Origin: Linyphia triangularis
Lineage: Eukaryota > Arthropoda > Arachnida > Araneae > Linyphiidae
DNA: 64,000 bases
Direction: 5' to 3'
Assembly (NCBI GenBank): GCA_963978545.1
Contig: OZ021723.1
Coordinates: forward strand, 95,090,002-95,154,001
Of the stretch, positions 32,301-43,740 are shown piece after piece. The first letter of the stretch is position 1, and each line of letters starts with the position of its first letter. The translations under genes and the position numbers were made by a program. The notes beneath the pieces are model-generated. The model was not told the DNA's origin. It searched no databases and was given only the letters and a program-made list of their open reading frames with translations.

Positions 32301-35300
32301 CATATAACTAACATGTTTTTTTCAATGGGTGTCTGTACTTTCTACTACGAAGCATCAACATATAATAAAATACTGATAAGTACAGGACTTCTAAAACTAA
32401 TGAAAGTGCCTTCCTTAAGCATGTTTTTGACAACACAGATATCAGCATTCGAACATTGGATGGCCGGAACACTTTTTATGCTATGGGTGGAATGCAATGA
32501 ATTACACCATTTACAAACGTAGAAATCGAAGTAAAGGTGGAAAGGTGTTACCTTTCCACCTTTACTGTGACCTTTAATCACCTTAAGTGTATAAGCATAG
32601 GAACATACTAAAATAAAAATGAATGTAGGGGATTGAAGAATATTAATGTTAAAGATTACAATGAAATGAAAGTTTGCAAGGACATTCCTGATTCCAAAAC
32701 AAATACTCTATTTTTTTTAAACTACATTTCGCGACCAATGTTCAACCGGGGATGGAATGGTTTTAAGAACAATAAAGAGAAATGTGATGTGACATAAGTC
32801 ATGGATGCTCCATTTATAAATTTGGAAACTTCTGCTACTCAAAAATTTTTGCTGCAGTATGTTTTATAGCAGAAGAGAGCAAAAAACAAAATCAGAAATG
32901 TACTGTCACTATTGAGCAACCCTAATTTTTGAAGGTGTAGGAGACTGTAGCTTCTGCTAAAACTGATAAGCGAAATTTCTAAGATAATTTTAAGGCTAGG
33001 AGGCTTTCACCACCTTATGTCATTTATGGGTTCAGTGGGACACATCATGGAAGAAAGTGGACTTGAAAAATTGCTGGCTACAGTTTATGACCAGAATACA
33101 GTGAAAGACATGCTCAACAATAATTCATATTCAAGGTATATGCTAAGCGCTTCTGCCTTAGTACACAATCAACAGTTTAAGGACAGTACAGCAATCTTAG
33201 AGAAGTACCACTCACAGTTTATTATATATGAGATAAATACAGATGATATAATAAGAGTCAAAGGTGATTAATGTTTGTGGTAAGTTGGACAATTCGATGA
33301 CAAATATAGAATTTTCAAACAGAACCCCTGAATAATGGATTAATTTGCTAAAAGGCATCAACCTAATTTTTCAATGTATTTATGCAGAACAAATAGGAAA
33401 TTTGGTATGCACTTAACAACAACAATCAAAATACTCCCTTACTTTCAGTTAATTGAGCACATATCATGTGCCAAATTTGCCCATTTATATGTACAATGGT
33501 AAACTTAAATGGTAGAAATAAACTAAAAAATGATTGGAAGAGCTAAACAGTTCATAAAATATAGATTTACAATGAGATAAATATAAACAGAGCAATATCT
33601 TATGCTCCTAAAGAAATCTGTCGGAAGAATGAAGCAAAAGGTAGCAAATCTTCCCTTGTTAAAGAACGGGGATGAAGGCGCCCTGATCTCTTGCCATCTG
33701 TACCTGTTCCCTCCTATAGCTCCTCCAAAAATTCAGTTGGTCTCCAATTTCTTTCGAACTAAAACCTTCATTGCCTGGACTATAACCATTAGGGAGCATC
33801 AAACGCCCCATGTTTTTAAAAATTTGTGGAAATGGTCTGTCCCTAAGTTATTTTATTCGAAAAGCTAAAAAAATATTATACATAAAAGTTTTTAAAAATT
33901 GAATAACATCTATGTGGTCCACGAGCACTAGGAAAATACAATAAAAATGGAAATTCTGAACAAAATGCATCACAAGTAAAAAAAAATTTAAACCTATATT
34001 CTAATGAAATAATGCATTTGGACTGTTTTTGATACAATAAAAGGATATATAATCATGTACTACTAATTTTCTAATTTCAATTTAATTCATATAAGTACAC
34101 TCGTTTAGTCAATTTTGGTCGTTTTCGCAGATTTATCTGTTTTTGTTGATTTTGTGAAGTGTTGTATTTAGAGTGAGATTTTTTAGAAATTAGGATTTTT
34201 AAAATCCACACCATATCTATCTTGCAATTTAAAAGCAATATCAGTGGAATTTGGTTTTGTAGCTAACATTGCATTATGTTCGTTCTTGTGGGAAAACTTT
34301 ATTGTCCAAAGGGCTAATGGCATAATTTCTTCTCTAAGATACCAGCAGTGGTTTTTAAAGGCCCTGATTGCACTCTCATATAATGTGGTGAATAGTTTAG
34401 TGTATAAATGTAAGAGAATGAAGCTTTTATTGGTCGTTCAAAGGGGCATTTATGGCAGAATTACAGGTTATTCACCAGGTGCTGTAAATGAGAGTAACAA
34501 AGTTAGCCAAGTCACATAGATTGGCAACCTATTATTTTGAAGTTATTGTGCCAGCAGATGATAACTATATTTACTTCTCAAGAAGACAAATTTTAATGGT
34601 ATACAACAATTATCATCCAACGTGCTTTGTGCAAGACTCCTAGTCGGTTTAATATTGCTGCTTGAGTAATATTGGGAAAGTCTAAGTGTATTAAGCAAAG
34701 CTTTATGAACTCCATATAGTCATCTAACTTTTTTCCCGAATCAAAGGCAGATTTGAATACCTGGATTGCATTGGCTCTAAAATATCAATTATGCCTTTTG
34801 CTTGTACGTTCACTGACTTAGAGTCAGAAGATTCCAATCCACTATCAAAATATTCACGATGATTAATTGTCATGAAATTGTTTAGACAAGGTTATATTTG
34901 GTGACTTGGAAGACTCCATCTTGTAGTCATCAAACACGAGACAAAATGACTTCTCCAACATGATGACAGCAAGCTGACCAAAGAAGTGCATGCTTCAATT
35001 TCTTTTTCACACTATGCAGGCAGCAATAACTGGCCTGTGTTCTAAGAAGATGTGTTAAACATCATGTTCACAATTATTTGTATGCATTGCCAAGAGGTGA
35101 GCTGCACATATATTAAGACAGCAATGATTGGGCCTCATTGACGATTAGTTTCTTGGGGATATGTTGATATACCAAGAATCTTTTCTGGTGAACGTTGCCA
35201 ACGACAATAGTGATATTTTCTTCTGTTTTGTACTTATTAAGTAATGATGTTGAAGGTTTTGCATCTCAGTGCAGAGTCGTAAATATTTAGGGAAGCACCA

Positions 35301-36128
35301 CTGCTCCTTGCAGGTGTAGTTGAAACACAATTGCAACTTGGCTTCTTGATCTATCTGCTGTTGTGCAAGATACAATCGATTAAGGGATAGCGATCTTAAT
35401 TTTGCATTATTATTAAGAAGTTTTATAATTTTTTAGCAATTTTTTTATTCTCTGATTATTCTGGGATATTTACTTTTTCATAAAAAAGGTTTAGCTTGTG
35501 AAAGAACTAGTTTTGCAGATTCCCATATAGACAAATTTACTTGAACACCTTCAATGTGATGTCATATACCTTAATACTTGTAAATTGATTGGAAGTTGGA
35601 AGCTATTTATTTTTTAATCATCACAAGTTATCTTACCTACCACCAAAAATATTTTGGAAAAAGAATACAGTGTTACCATTGGCAGAGTAAAAAAAAAGTA
35701 GAGTGAATCACAGCTGTGATAGTAAACGTTGTTTATGTTGCTATCCGAAAATGTTAATGACCTAAATATTAAAATGTATTGTAATCTAATTGAACTTAAA
35801 TATTGAAATGCACACTTCTACATGCTTTAAAGAGTGGTACAGGTATCTCTATTTGCTAATGAAATATAAAAATATTGTAGTATGAAATATACTGAATTTT
35901 GTGATTTTACGTGAAAAATCTGAAATTTCCAACTTTCTGTGGACCCCTAAAATTGTTTGGAAAACAAAAAGAATTGGAATGGTAACCTTTTACAGGTAAT
36001 GGAACATTTTAAGAATGGGGACAAAGTGATTTGTTTCTAGAGGGACGTTTGATGCACCTTAATAACCATCATTGTAATATAAATAAAACGATTCAGCCCA
36101 AAATTTTTAAAATTGCAAAAAACCAGAG

Positions 36129-36187
<59 letters not shown>

Positions 36188-36194
36188 AATGTGT

Positions 36195-36225
<31 letters not shown>

Positions 36226-39200
36226 CATTTAACAACAATCAAATAACAACATTTGAAATGATAGTTAAATGAAAAAATGTTTTTTACTTACTGTTCTTTT
36301 TTAAGGAATGCCATAGCACGGTTGGCAGGCAACAAGGCATTTTCTGGATCAAGTTCCATTCCAATGGTATAGCAATTAATAGCAGAATCATATTTACCAG
36401 CTTTGAAGAATTTATTTCCCTACAAAAACAGATGTTTGAAATAAAATTGCTGAACGCAGTAAATTGAACAATGTTGCATAAATAAATTTCTGATACGTAA
36501 AAATAAGTTACTTATATAATATATAAGTAACAGGACTCATACTCAATCTATGACAGTAAAATTCAAGAGTTACTAAGGAGTTTTTCAGGAGTTAAATACA
36601 GTAAATTTAGGAGTTAACGAGGGAAGAATTACATAATAATATAGTTTTCCCTCAACGTGCCTTGTTGTCCGCTACATTTTAAGGTTATACTAATCTTTTT
36701 ACCCTTCGATGATTATTCTTAAGGATATAAAAAGATATATCAGGAGTAAAAACACAATTTTCAGGAGCTATAAGGGCCCTTATAAAAAAAAGGACATTTC
36801 AGGAGTTTTTCAGGAATTTCAGAAGGCGTACAAACCCTGTAAAGTTGTAAATTGGAAATTTTTTTTTTAACAATTTTTTTGTAAACTGTGTTCCTTAAAA
36901 AAATACTCCTTTTTAAATTGAAATATAATCAATAATCTGGGATGTTTTAAATATCTACTTTGGAAAAAATTCTCAAAATATAGATTCTGAATTCATACAA
37001 ATCAGCAAAATATAACATGGACTAACAAGTCTATATTTTTCATAAATTGATCATAACATCACAATAACATAAAAAACAATGTAGTGAATTTATAAAAAAT
37101 TTGGATTGCATAACAATCCAACTATTGAAAAGTGACTAACATAACCACCTATTGGTGAGAAATAACTGTTTTTTTTATCTGTGAACCACGACACTTAATA
37201 AACGCATGACATTTTTCTTTTATGTAAAATTATCCAACACATTGTTCATATAGTTTAAGTAAAATTAAGCCATTTACTCTATCAAACTCTTAATTAATTA
37301 GAAATGTGTCTTCTTCCTCTTCCAAAAATAAGGAAATATTTTGTTATGTTACTTTAACACAATCTTTAATATTTGTAGAATGATAAGCAACAAATAAAAG
37401 TTAGGCAACATATTTAAAAATTGGTAACAGGATATAAAAAAAAATACATACATTATCTTTTTTAATGATTGCAAGTTGTTTTTTACTCTGGACACTAATT
37501 TCCTCTTCTTCATCACTGCTTTCTGAAGCACTGGATTCCTTCTTTTCTGCATCTTCTCCATCAATTTTTTTTAATTCAGATTCCTTTTAATAAGATATGA
37601 AAACAATTTTGAAAACCATTCAATCATAAAAGATATAATAAAAAATAATTATACAAACAAGGTTGCAATATTTTGAAATTAAAATTAAATATTACAACCT
37701 TGTAAATAAAATACCTCAAAAACTTTAATGAATTAGAATTACTACTTTAAAATATGTTTAAAAAAATTGTTTGATATCTATCTCTGTTGATTTTGCACCG
37801 GTAATTATATTTGGTTTGATGCACATATAATAAAAATTAAGAAATTTAAACATATCATTATCAATGAAATACATGAATTTTAATACACTGTCCAATATTT
37901 GCCAAATTTTAATTTGACTTTAAAATGTATTCTTTGTGTTGTCTAACTCTGATAAAATATATCTATTTTAATAAAACACCCTGATATATTTGGACTTAAT
38001 TAATATTATTTTACCAACACTTTATTAGAATAAAATTTGTCAGAAAAACAAGCAAAGTGAATTTTATAATCATACCACATCAAACTTATCCCAAGCTTTG
38101 TAATTAAAAGCAGATATCCGTTCTTTAGCTTCTGCAGGCGTCTCCGTAGTGGTCTTAGATGTTGATTTATCTTTATTTTTCTTATGACGATTTCTTTTCT
38201 TGGATCTTGATAGTGAATTTCGAATAGGCGGACATTCCTATCAAAGGAGAATGAATTAGTTTTAAAAATGGGATATATAAGAATACAACTACATTATATC
38301 ATAGCGACTTGGAGTTTTTGTTAACTTTGTGCCAAAAATATAGACAAACACTAAAGTTGTAATAAAGCTCTAGAGAGTAAATAATTGCTTCCATGCTAAG
38401 TAAGTGGCAGTTGGTGATGGGGCTGTTTCATTTTAATAGAAACTGGCCCCACTACTATGTGATAACTCATAATGATAGGTTTGTTGTTAGTTTTTTATAA
38501 AATAAAAGTGTTTTTAAAACAAGCATCAGACTAATTGCAGCAGTTCTTGGATGCACAATAACAAATAGTAGGCATGCATCTAGGAAAATATAAAATTATC
38601 CGAGAGCGCAGTTAAGTTTTCTAAAACATTTAGGGAGGAATTTTAGGGACAATTCCTAGGAAACACAAAAACATTTAAGAATATTTCTTTCAAAGCTGAC
38701 ATACGCTCCTAACATAGACATACTCTTTCCAAAGTTTGTTTCAATACAAGCAAAAAAACAGCTAGTTTTCAAAAAATTCAACTTCAAACAATTTCTTAAC
38801 AAAATAAGTTATATATTTAAACAACTATACTATTTTGACAAACATGTGAATTTAATTAATTCCACTTTTCTCATCTGAAGGAATAACAGGGGTTTTTTTA
38901 AGTGGATTTTGGAAAAAAACTGGGAATTTCGAGGTTTTTAATATTTTTTTAGGCCTCATCGAAAAATTTAAGAACAATTTTAGGGGAGAAACAAAAATTT
39001 AAGGAATATTAGGAATTTTAGGGAGAAACAAAAATTTAAAGATTAGGAATTTTAGGGCGAACACGACCCCTGAATTATAACAAACCTAGATTTAAACTTG
39101 TCATCTAGTCAACAACATCATTTTCAAAGCAGTTAATACTTATCCAAATGATCAAGTTAAGCCCAGAGTGGACAGAGAGAAGAGTTCTCTGTTCATTGGT

Positions 39201-40987
39201 AGGTTAATGAAGAATAGAGGTTAGAAAAGGGTCTGTGGCTAAAACTATAGTAATAAAAGTCAAGTCCATTTATTTCATCGCTACAAGCGATTAGATGGTC
39301 CTAAACCTTGTCTTCAGTTCAATAATTATTAGAACCCCTTTTATCTTACCATAAAATCTTGAGAAGTAGCAACTACAGAGCATCATCTATACTTATTTTT
39401 TGCATTCTAATTTAGTTTTAAAGGGGTGGGAGTCATCTGTGTAGATTTGGGTGACGAAAGAGAAAAAAAAAATGGATTATACACTAATATTGATGTAAAT
39501 TATTCATTGGTAATACCAAACTGCTAGAGAAAATTAGAATAACTATGTTTTGGAAACTTTTAATTATTTTAGTGCTACTAATTTATTTGCCATCAACTGC
39601 ATACACAGAGAAGCATAAGATTCCAAGTATGTAATTATTTCACCTGTACAGCCTCGTCAATGACAGACTCCTTAAAAAATTTTTAGTATACTATTTACTT
39701 TTTATGTAAAGTACCATGCAAATTCATTGTTTAAATTACATTTGAGGGACTGAAAAGCAAAGGGGTCTAATTGACTTTTCTTAACTTTTCGAGAAAATAC
39801 ACTTGAAAATTTCTTATTTATATTGAATTCTATGAAAACTAGTGATATCATCATTCCAGAGGTTAGTATTTGAATAACAAATAAATTAATATGAATAAAA
39901 AACTGTAAAGTGTATTATCTCAAAAGTTAAGAAAAGTCTCTTCGCTTCCTTTGAGTCTCAGGCCCTCACATTATTTTAGGCATTTATATTTATTATCTAA
40001 ATATTCAATTATACTAGTTATCATATATTTTAATACATCAAAATTCAAATAACCAATGAAACAGTTCTTCTGAAAATAGTTTTACACAAACAGGTGTAAT
40101 AGGATACTTAAAGAAAAAGGATAAAAATGATAAAACTAATTTATATTTGATTTCTTTTAAATTTAAGTTCAAAATAAGGTAAAAAAAATGTTTGTTATGA
40201 ACTATATTTATACACATAAAAGTTCATCTTTTAACTAGGCATTTGTAAAATTGTGAACAATTATCCTATTGAATTTTAATAAATTTTAATGGACTGATGG
40301 TTAATTTAATGGTGAAATTTAATGGACTGAATTCTTCTCCTGTATGTATCCTGCATCATAAATTTTTCTTTGTCCAGTTATGTAAAATTTCAACTGATTA
40401 GAATAATAAAAACCACAGTATTTCTCTGATAACATTCCATAAGTGGGACCCATAAACCCATAACGTGCCAACCCATAAACGTGAACTAGGAATTTACCCT
40501 CACTATTTTTTTTTTCCGAATTAATTTCATATTAGTTATTTAAATATAAAAATTTTATGGTACTTAAACGTATTATTTACTACATTTTATCAATTAAAAG
40601 TTGTTTTAGGACAGCTAAAGAAATAATAGATATTATTATAATGACCATAAATTAGTTTTCGCGTCTTCTCTCTATCCTGTATATATATATGTCTAATATT
40701 ATAAGCCTTGGGTAAATGTTAAACAAAACTTTTATAACCATGTAGTATTGTTAAATGCATATTATTAGCTTTTAAAATGCATTTCAAAGTGCATCTGTGT
40801 CATATACACAATATTAAACTTCTTGAACATTGTTTACTTGTTCATCGGATATATTCATCAGTTTAAGTTCCGCTTCTTTCTTTTTCATATCTTTTTCCCA
40901 ATGATCCATGTCCCTTAGAAAATTCTGAAGATCATCAGAATTATCTCGAATTTGATTTTGAAGTAACAGAGAACCCTCTAAATCCAT
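20344..40987 (-). CDS. RPAP3: RPAP3 / spag, R2TP co-chaperone subunit
   Basis: RPAP3 tethers Hsp90/Hsp70 to the RUVBL1-RUVBL2-PIH1D1 (R2TP) complex in the cytoplasm, assisting assembly of RNA polymerase II, box C/D snoRNPs and PIKKs. Ten coding exons, in transcript order: 40987-40820, 38237-38076, 37583-37452, 36419-36292, 31274-31082, 29462-29328, 28724-28404, 27655-27558, 27179-27085, 20432-20344. All have GT-AG borders and matching phases; the total is 506 codons plus TAA. Residues 1-56 hold the conserved LQNFLRDMDHWEKDMKKKE block and 57-110 the PPIRNS and NYKAWDKFDV blocks. Residues 111-154 are acidic. Residues ~155-261 form three TPR motifs (GNKFFKAGKYDSAI; PANRAMAF; VKAYLRRGSARFGLKKL). 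Residues ~384-506 are the RPAP3_C domain, with LPPIP, PELFPEIL and MFLSETEKK. Vertebrate RPAP3 has two TPR domains; this has one, like Drosophila spag. The start is the first ATG in frame with the N-terminal block. Confidence 0.95.
21849..22077. repeat. 75-bp tandem repeat, three copies
   Basis: Units start at 21849, 21924 and 21999 with AGTTACTTTTTC and end in CTCTTTTATCCAA. The copies are nearly identical, differing by single bases and one extra T, which suggests recent expansion inside the RPAP3 intron. Confidence 0.95.
23416..23805. mobile_element. hAT-like MITE, AGGAGG-rich
   Basis: The ends are CAGGGATTAGAGTGATC (left) and, reverse-complemented, CAGGGATGCCAGTTTTCC (right). Subterminal AAAAAGGAGGAAAT motifs occur near both ends. 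The flanks carry the 6-bp direct repeat CCAGCA (23410-23415 and 23806-23811). It is 390 bp; the short frame within (23650-23934) crosses the boundary and is not a gene. Confidence 0.65.
25561..25908. repeat. Tandem duplication, 174-bp unit
   Basis: Two adjacent copies start at 25561 and 25735. Both contain AGGGTTC, ATCATGTCTGTAAAGGATGC and a CTACTAAAAATCTAACAGAA-like end, with roughly 15-20% divergence by eye. It lies inside the hAT-like element. Confidence 0.85.
26150..26232 (-). mobile_element. Fragment of the 5-bp-TSD MITE family
   Basis: TTCCCTGATT, TTCCCTGAATTCCCGG and the end GACGCCACCCTG match the terminus of the four-copy family seen at 14798-15188. The other end was not found, so this is a truncated copy nested within the 24194-26930 element. 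Confidence 0.5.
29604..29960 (-). mobile_element. GCAGGGATGAG repeat, inverted pair (copy 1)
   Basis: Reads, in reverse complement, GCAGGGATGAGTTTTTTCC at one end and continues through TTCCGC-rich and TTAAGCGCCAACCTAAC-related blocks to AGCGTGAATTAGTATG. The same sequence occurs in opposite orientation at 42757-43129. About 360 bp; an unclassified non-autonomous element. Confidence 0.8.
30095..30889. repeat. RPAP3: Direct repeats: 172 bp spaced 623 bp, plus inner pair
   Basis: 30095-30266 and 30718-30889 are nearly identical (CACGTTCATTTTTT through TTTAATACATG). Between them, about 30290-30490 and 30523-30715 form a more diverged direct repeat around AAGTTGCTATGTATGTATGT and AATTTCAAGATAAAATT. 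The outer copies are far more alike than the inner ones, so they arose separately. Confidence 0.9.
30890..31000 (-). pseudogene. RPAP3: Exact 111-bp copy of part of RPAP3 exon 5
   Basis: Bases 30890-31000 are identical to 31141-31251, an interior segment of the exon encoding the third TPR. The copy lacks both splice sites and lies in the intron just downstream (on the gene strand) of the real exon, directly abutting the end of the 30718-30889 direct repeat. It should be spliced out. The identity means a very recent duplication, gene conversion, or an assembly duplication. Confidence 0.95.
32090..33271 (+). pseudogene. Degraded transposon-type ORF
   Basis: Several in-frame pieces interrupted by stops and frameshifts resemble one arthropod repeat-associated protein family. 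At 32396-32490 the block HVFDNTDISIRTLDGRNTF is followed by YAMGG; I recall related DN-D-x-x-x-T-DG-x-x-TFH-x-MG proteins from arthropod transposons. Further on, 33017-33271 reads MSFMGSVGHIMEESGLEKLL, then YSRYMLSASALVHNQ. The 33602-33868 frame may be the decayed C-terminal part. The superfamily cannot be named from sequence alone, and no terminal repeats were found. It is antisense to RPAP3. Confidence 0.5.
32530..32566. repeat. Perfect 17-bp-arm hairpin
   Basis: AGTAAAGGTGGAAAGGT at 32530-32546 and its exact complement at 32550-32566 are separated only by GTT. It lies inside the degraded transposon ORF. Confidence 0.95.
33869..36130. other. RPAP3: Non-coding remainder of RPAP3 intron 4
   Basis: Short frames on both strands, broken by stops, may be transposon debris; nothing in them is recognised. 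No splice-flanked exon was seen. Confidence 0.4.
36134..36239. repeat. (TA)n tract followed by a 25-bp inverted repeat
   Basis: A pure TA run (36134-36177) leads into TTGTTGTTAAATGTGTATATA, whose complement TATACACACATTTAACAACAA closes the structure at 36239, with a short TA-rich loop. It lies 50 bp beyond the 3' splice side of RPAP3 exon 4. Confidence 0.9.
36531..36839. mobile_element. hAT-like MITE, CAGG...CCCTG
   Basis: The right end, reverse-complemented, begins CAGGGTTTGTACGCC; the left end is a weaker CAGGACTCATACTCA. Subterminal TTCAGGAGTTTTTCAGG-type motifs recur. About 310 bp in RPAP3 intron 3. No clear target duplication beyond TAA. Confidence 0.5.
37584..38075 (-). other. RPAP3: RPAP3 intron 2
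   Basis: AT-rich intron of 492 bp with GT-AG borders; no repeats or extra exon recognised. Confidence 0.7.
38238..40819 (-). other. RPAP3: RPAP3 intron 1 (2.6 kb)
   Basis: Contains a possible CAGGGGT-ended element (about 38888-39069, with AATTTTAGGG motifs), a clean inverted-repeat MITE (39743-39968), a copy of a 28-bp segment also found at 42005 (40467-40494), and the sequence CATAGACATACTCTTTCC (38715) shared with about 15350. The donor after exon 1 is the weak GTTTAA. Confidence 0.6.
39743..39968. mobile_element. Inverted-repeat MITE (226 bp)
   Basis: Imperfect terminal inverted repeats of about 65 bp: the left reads TGAGGGACTGAAAAG, then CTTTTCTTAACTTTT; the right is the inverse, ending CTCAGGCCCTCA. 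CATT occurs on both sides (39739-39742 and 39969-39972), a possible 4-bp target duplication. No ORF. Confidence 0.7.
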
Positions 40988-41783
40988 TTTAAGATTAAAA
41001 TTAGCCGAAGATAATTCATAAATACGCAATATTTACAAATTTTCAAAAGCACACACAAAATCTTGGAAATAAAAGTGTTGCCAATTTCTTACTCAATATC
41101 AATATCAACTCAATTAATTCAATATCCATGACGATTTAATTTATGAGTTCATGCACAAAATCCATTTAATGATTAAGAACAAAATAAAGAAAAACTATTG
41201 ACATATTCTTATAAATTGCTCCCATGAGCATCATTAAGTTTATTCGCAATAGGGCGATTCCATCTCTTTACCTTCACGCTTTCTCTCGCATGAAACAACG
41301 TTGCTGGTGGACAGATTCCCAAAGCAAAGACGTAGAGGAGGGATGGATTAAAATTTACACCATAAAAAATAAATTGGATTTTTCACATTCCATTAACTAA
41401 TCATACGTAAAATTTCATTTTCCCGTTGACTAAGTAGTGGATTAAGATGTAACCTTGCATTTAATTCCAAATTGTTTTTATTTTTGTTTCGATCTGACTT
41501 TGACCGTGACTGTATACCTCCGGCGTCTTAGAACGTGCACAACACAACAACAATTATTTTCTTCTCTATACATTTTAATTCTGTTAAATTTGTTGACCTA
41601 ATTTTCTTTTTATATCTCTATTTATTTGCGATTAAAAGAGGTTTGGTAAGTGTTTTCTTTCTGTTGTTTACCTTTCGTTATTCAGAACTAGAACAGTGTA
41701 GTGAATGACATCGTTCTACCTCTGAATCTTGGTTTACTTCAGCAAAAAGTGACCCATTAACTGTATATACGTTAAGTAATATT
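40988..41783. promoter_or_regulatory. RPAP3: RPAP3 upstream region
   Basis: The 5' UTR and promoter of RPAP3 must lie in or beyond this stretch. The sequence at about 41220-41340 and 41500-41540 is GC-richer than its surroundings. No TATA box or initiator can be assigned with confidence, and a non-coding first exon cannot be excluded. Confidence 0.3.
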
Positions 41784-42756
41784 TTGGTCTATTCCTAGTT
41801 GACGTTAAAATATCGCCAAGCCGATTTGGCGCTGTTTTGTAGGCGATACAGTTCTAAATTTGGCAACCCCATTTTTTTTATTGACGTGCTTTGGCTTCAA
41901 CCTTTCTATACCACAAATCATGGAGCTGGTTCGTTTCTCAATTTTTCATATTGGAATTCCGAATTGGCGACATTCTGGCTTTGTCGCCAACTTTTCAAAA
42001 GTGCGCCAACCCATAAACGTGAACTAGGAATTGAATTTACCGCATCCTGCACTTTTATCGAATGCTAACCTGTTTTTTCTACGTAACTTACGAAATTTAT
42101 ATATTTTTCAAATGCTCTTGCGAGTCTACAATCGCCAAACTCGGAATACAGCAAATCAACTTTTGCTTTGGTTTATGCCAAAAAAAAAAATCGATATTTG
42201 CACTATTGTGATGGGATAGATGTCATTTTGATTAGGAATTCTAAAGAAACTTTGGATCAGATGTACTAAAATAGGACATTTGGCAATTCTTTTTCATTTT
42301 GTGTTTTGAAAATTTGCAAAATTACAAACACTGTAATTGAAGTAAAATTAAAATATAAATAATAAACTAAATTAAAATGTAACTAACAATGAGTAACAGA
42401 TGAAGTATAGGACATTTGGCGGTTAAGATTTACTGCACGAGACCTCTTTGGCAACTTTCAAAATATCGCCAAGTTGAAAATGATGTTGCATGGCTGTATC
42501 TTCAAATCCAAAATGGCTTTAAAATCGCCTTCAGATCCTTTCCTCCTATAGGGTTGCCAAAAAGTGGATTTGCCGCAGGGTAGCCATATTAGAACAGTTA
42601 TCGAAACTTATAAGCCACGCCGAAGCGTCTCGTACGATAAATCTGAGCCTATTGGCAATTAGAAAATTGGCAAAATTGAAGACAAAATAACTTAACTAAT
42701 TAATTAAATATAAATAATAAATTAAAATATAACATAAAATAAAACTCCTTGCAGCA

Positions 42757-43129
42757 GGGATGAGTTTTTTCCACCATGCACTTTTTTAATTTTTTAGAAA
42801 AAAATAATTCCGCTTTTTCAAAGAAAGTTCCGCTTTTCTAATTTCTGGAAAAAAAATCTTTTTTTCACGATTTTTCTATCCCACAGAAAAATAACCTGTT
42901 TTCTAAGGCTGAATCGCGAAGCAGCTTCCCTTCCACCCGATTTGGAAGAGCGGAAAACCTACAGCATTCCTGCTTCAAATACAAAAATCTACTGGAATGC
43001 ATTTTTTTAGTTAGGTTGACGCTTAAACTTGCATTTTAGACTTTTTCCAACTGCTCTGGAATTTGATCCTTTTGTGCCATTTTTTTCTCTTCTCCAAATG
43101 TAATTTACTTCATACTAATTCACGCGATT
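42757..43129 (+). mobile_element. GCAGGGATGAG repeat, inverted pair (copy 2)
   Basis: Opposite-orientation partner of 29604-29960, starting GCAGGGATGAGTTTTTTCC and ending near CATACTAATTCACGCG. It is nested within the 41784-44814 element. Confidence 0.8.
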
Positions 43130-43149
43130 AACGTATACGAAGAATGTGC

Positions 43150-43740
43150 TTGCTTTCAAGTCTGACATCCACAGAATTATCGTTTGTTGTACATCTAAAC
43201 GTACGTTGGTATGTGAAGCTCGTTTTTGCTAATCGTTACGTTGATGTAATGTACACTTTGCTGAGATTTGTGTGGCTATGACGTGCGTTATCGCTGGGAT
43301 TTATGTTGTTGTGGTTTTCATTTTCACTGAGTATTATGCCAATACAACAACGCTATTGCTGAAAATTGTTCCCGTATATTCGGCACTATCACTGATATTT
43401 ACGTTTATTTGATAGTCATTTTCGCTGAGTGCTACCTTGTTGCCAAATCTGAGATTTGCACCAATGCTACTGAAAAAGTGTCGATATTACCATGATGAAT
43501 TGCGTTCTCGTTGATGTGCGATGAGATTTGTGCTGATATTGTGTACGCTATCGCCGATATGCACATTGTTGTGATGTTCGTTTTTACCGGTATTGTAAGC
43601 GATATTGCTTATAGTACTTTTGTTAAGAGTGATGGTCATTTTCGCCTTGGCTTACGCTAATACAATACCAGCTATTACCGAGATTTTCAACCCTGAATTG
43701 TAGCCATTCATTTAGACTTCCATTAATGCGATAGTTGTCA
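43150..43740. repeat. Degenerate repeat field, GC-richer
   Basis: Variants of (T/C)GCTGA(G/T)ATTTGTG, GTCATTTTCGC and ATTATGCCAATACAAC recur at irregular spacing, giving a recognisably repetitive, less AT-rich block. I read it as an old, heavily mutated minisatellite. No coding frame. Confidence 0.5.

Larger units (their letters stand above)
31275..36291 (-). other. RPAP3: RPAP3 intron 4 (5 kb), degraded transposon
   Basis: The intron splits the TPR domain between its second and third motif. Most of 32090-33270 (possibly to 35400) derives from a broken transposon. Two perfect hairpins occur at 32530-32566 and 36178-36239. No RPAP3 exon is missing: the flanking exon phases join directly. Confidence 0.65.
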
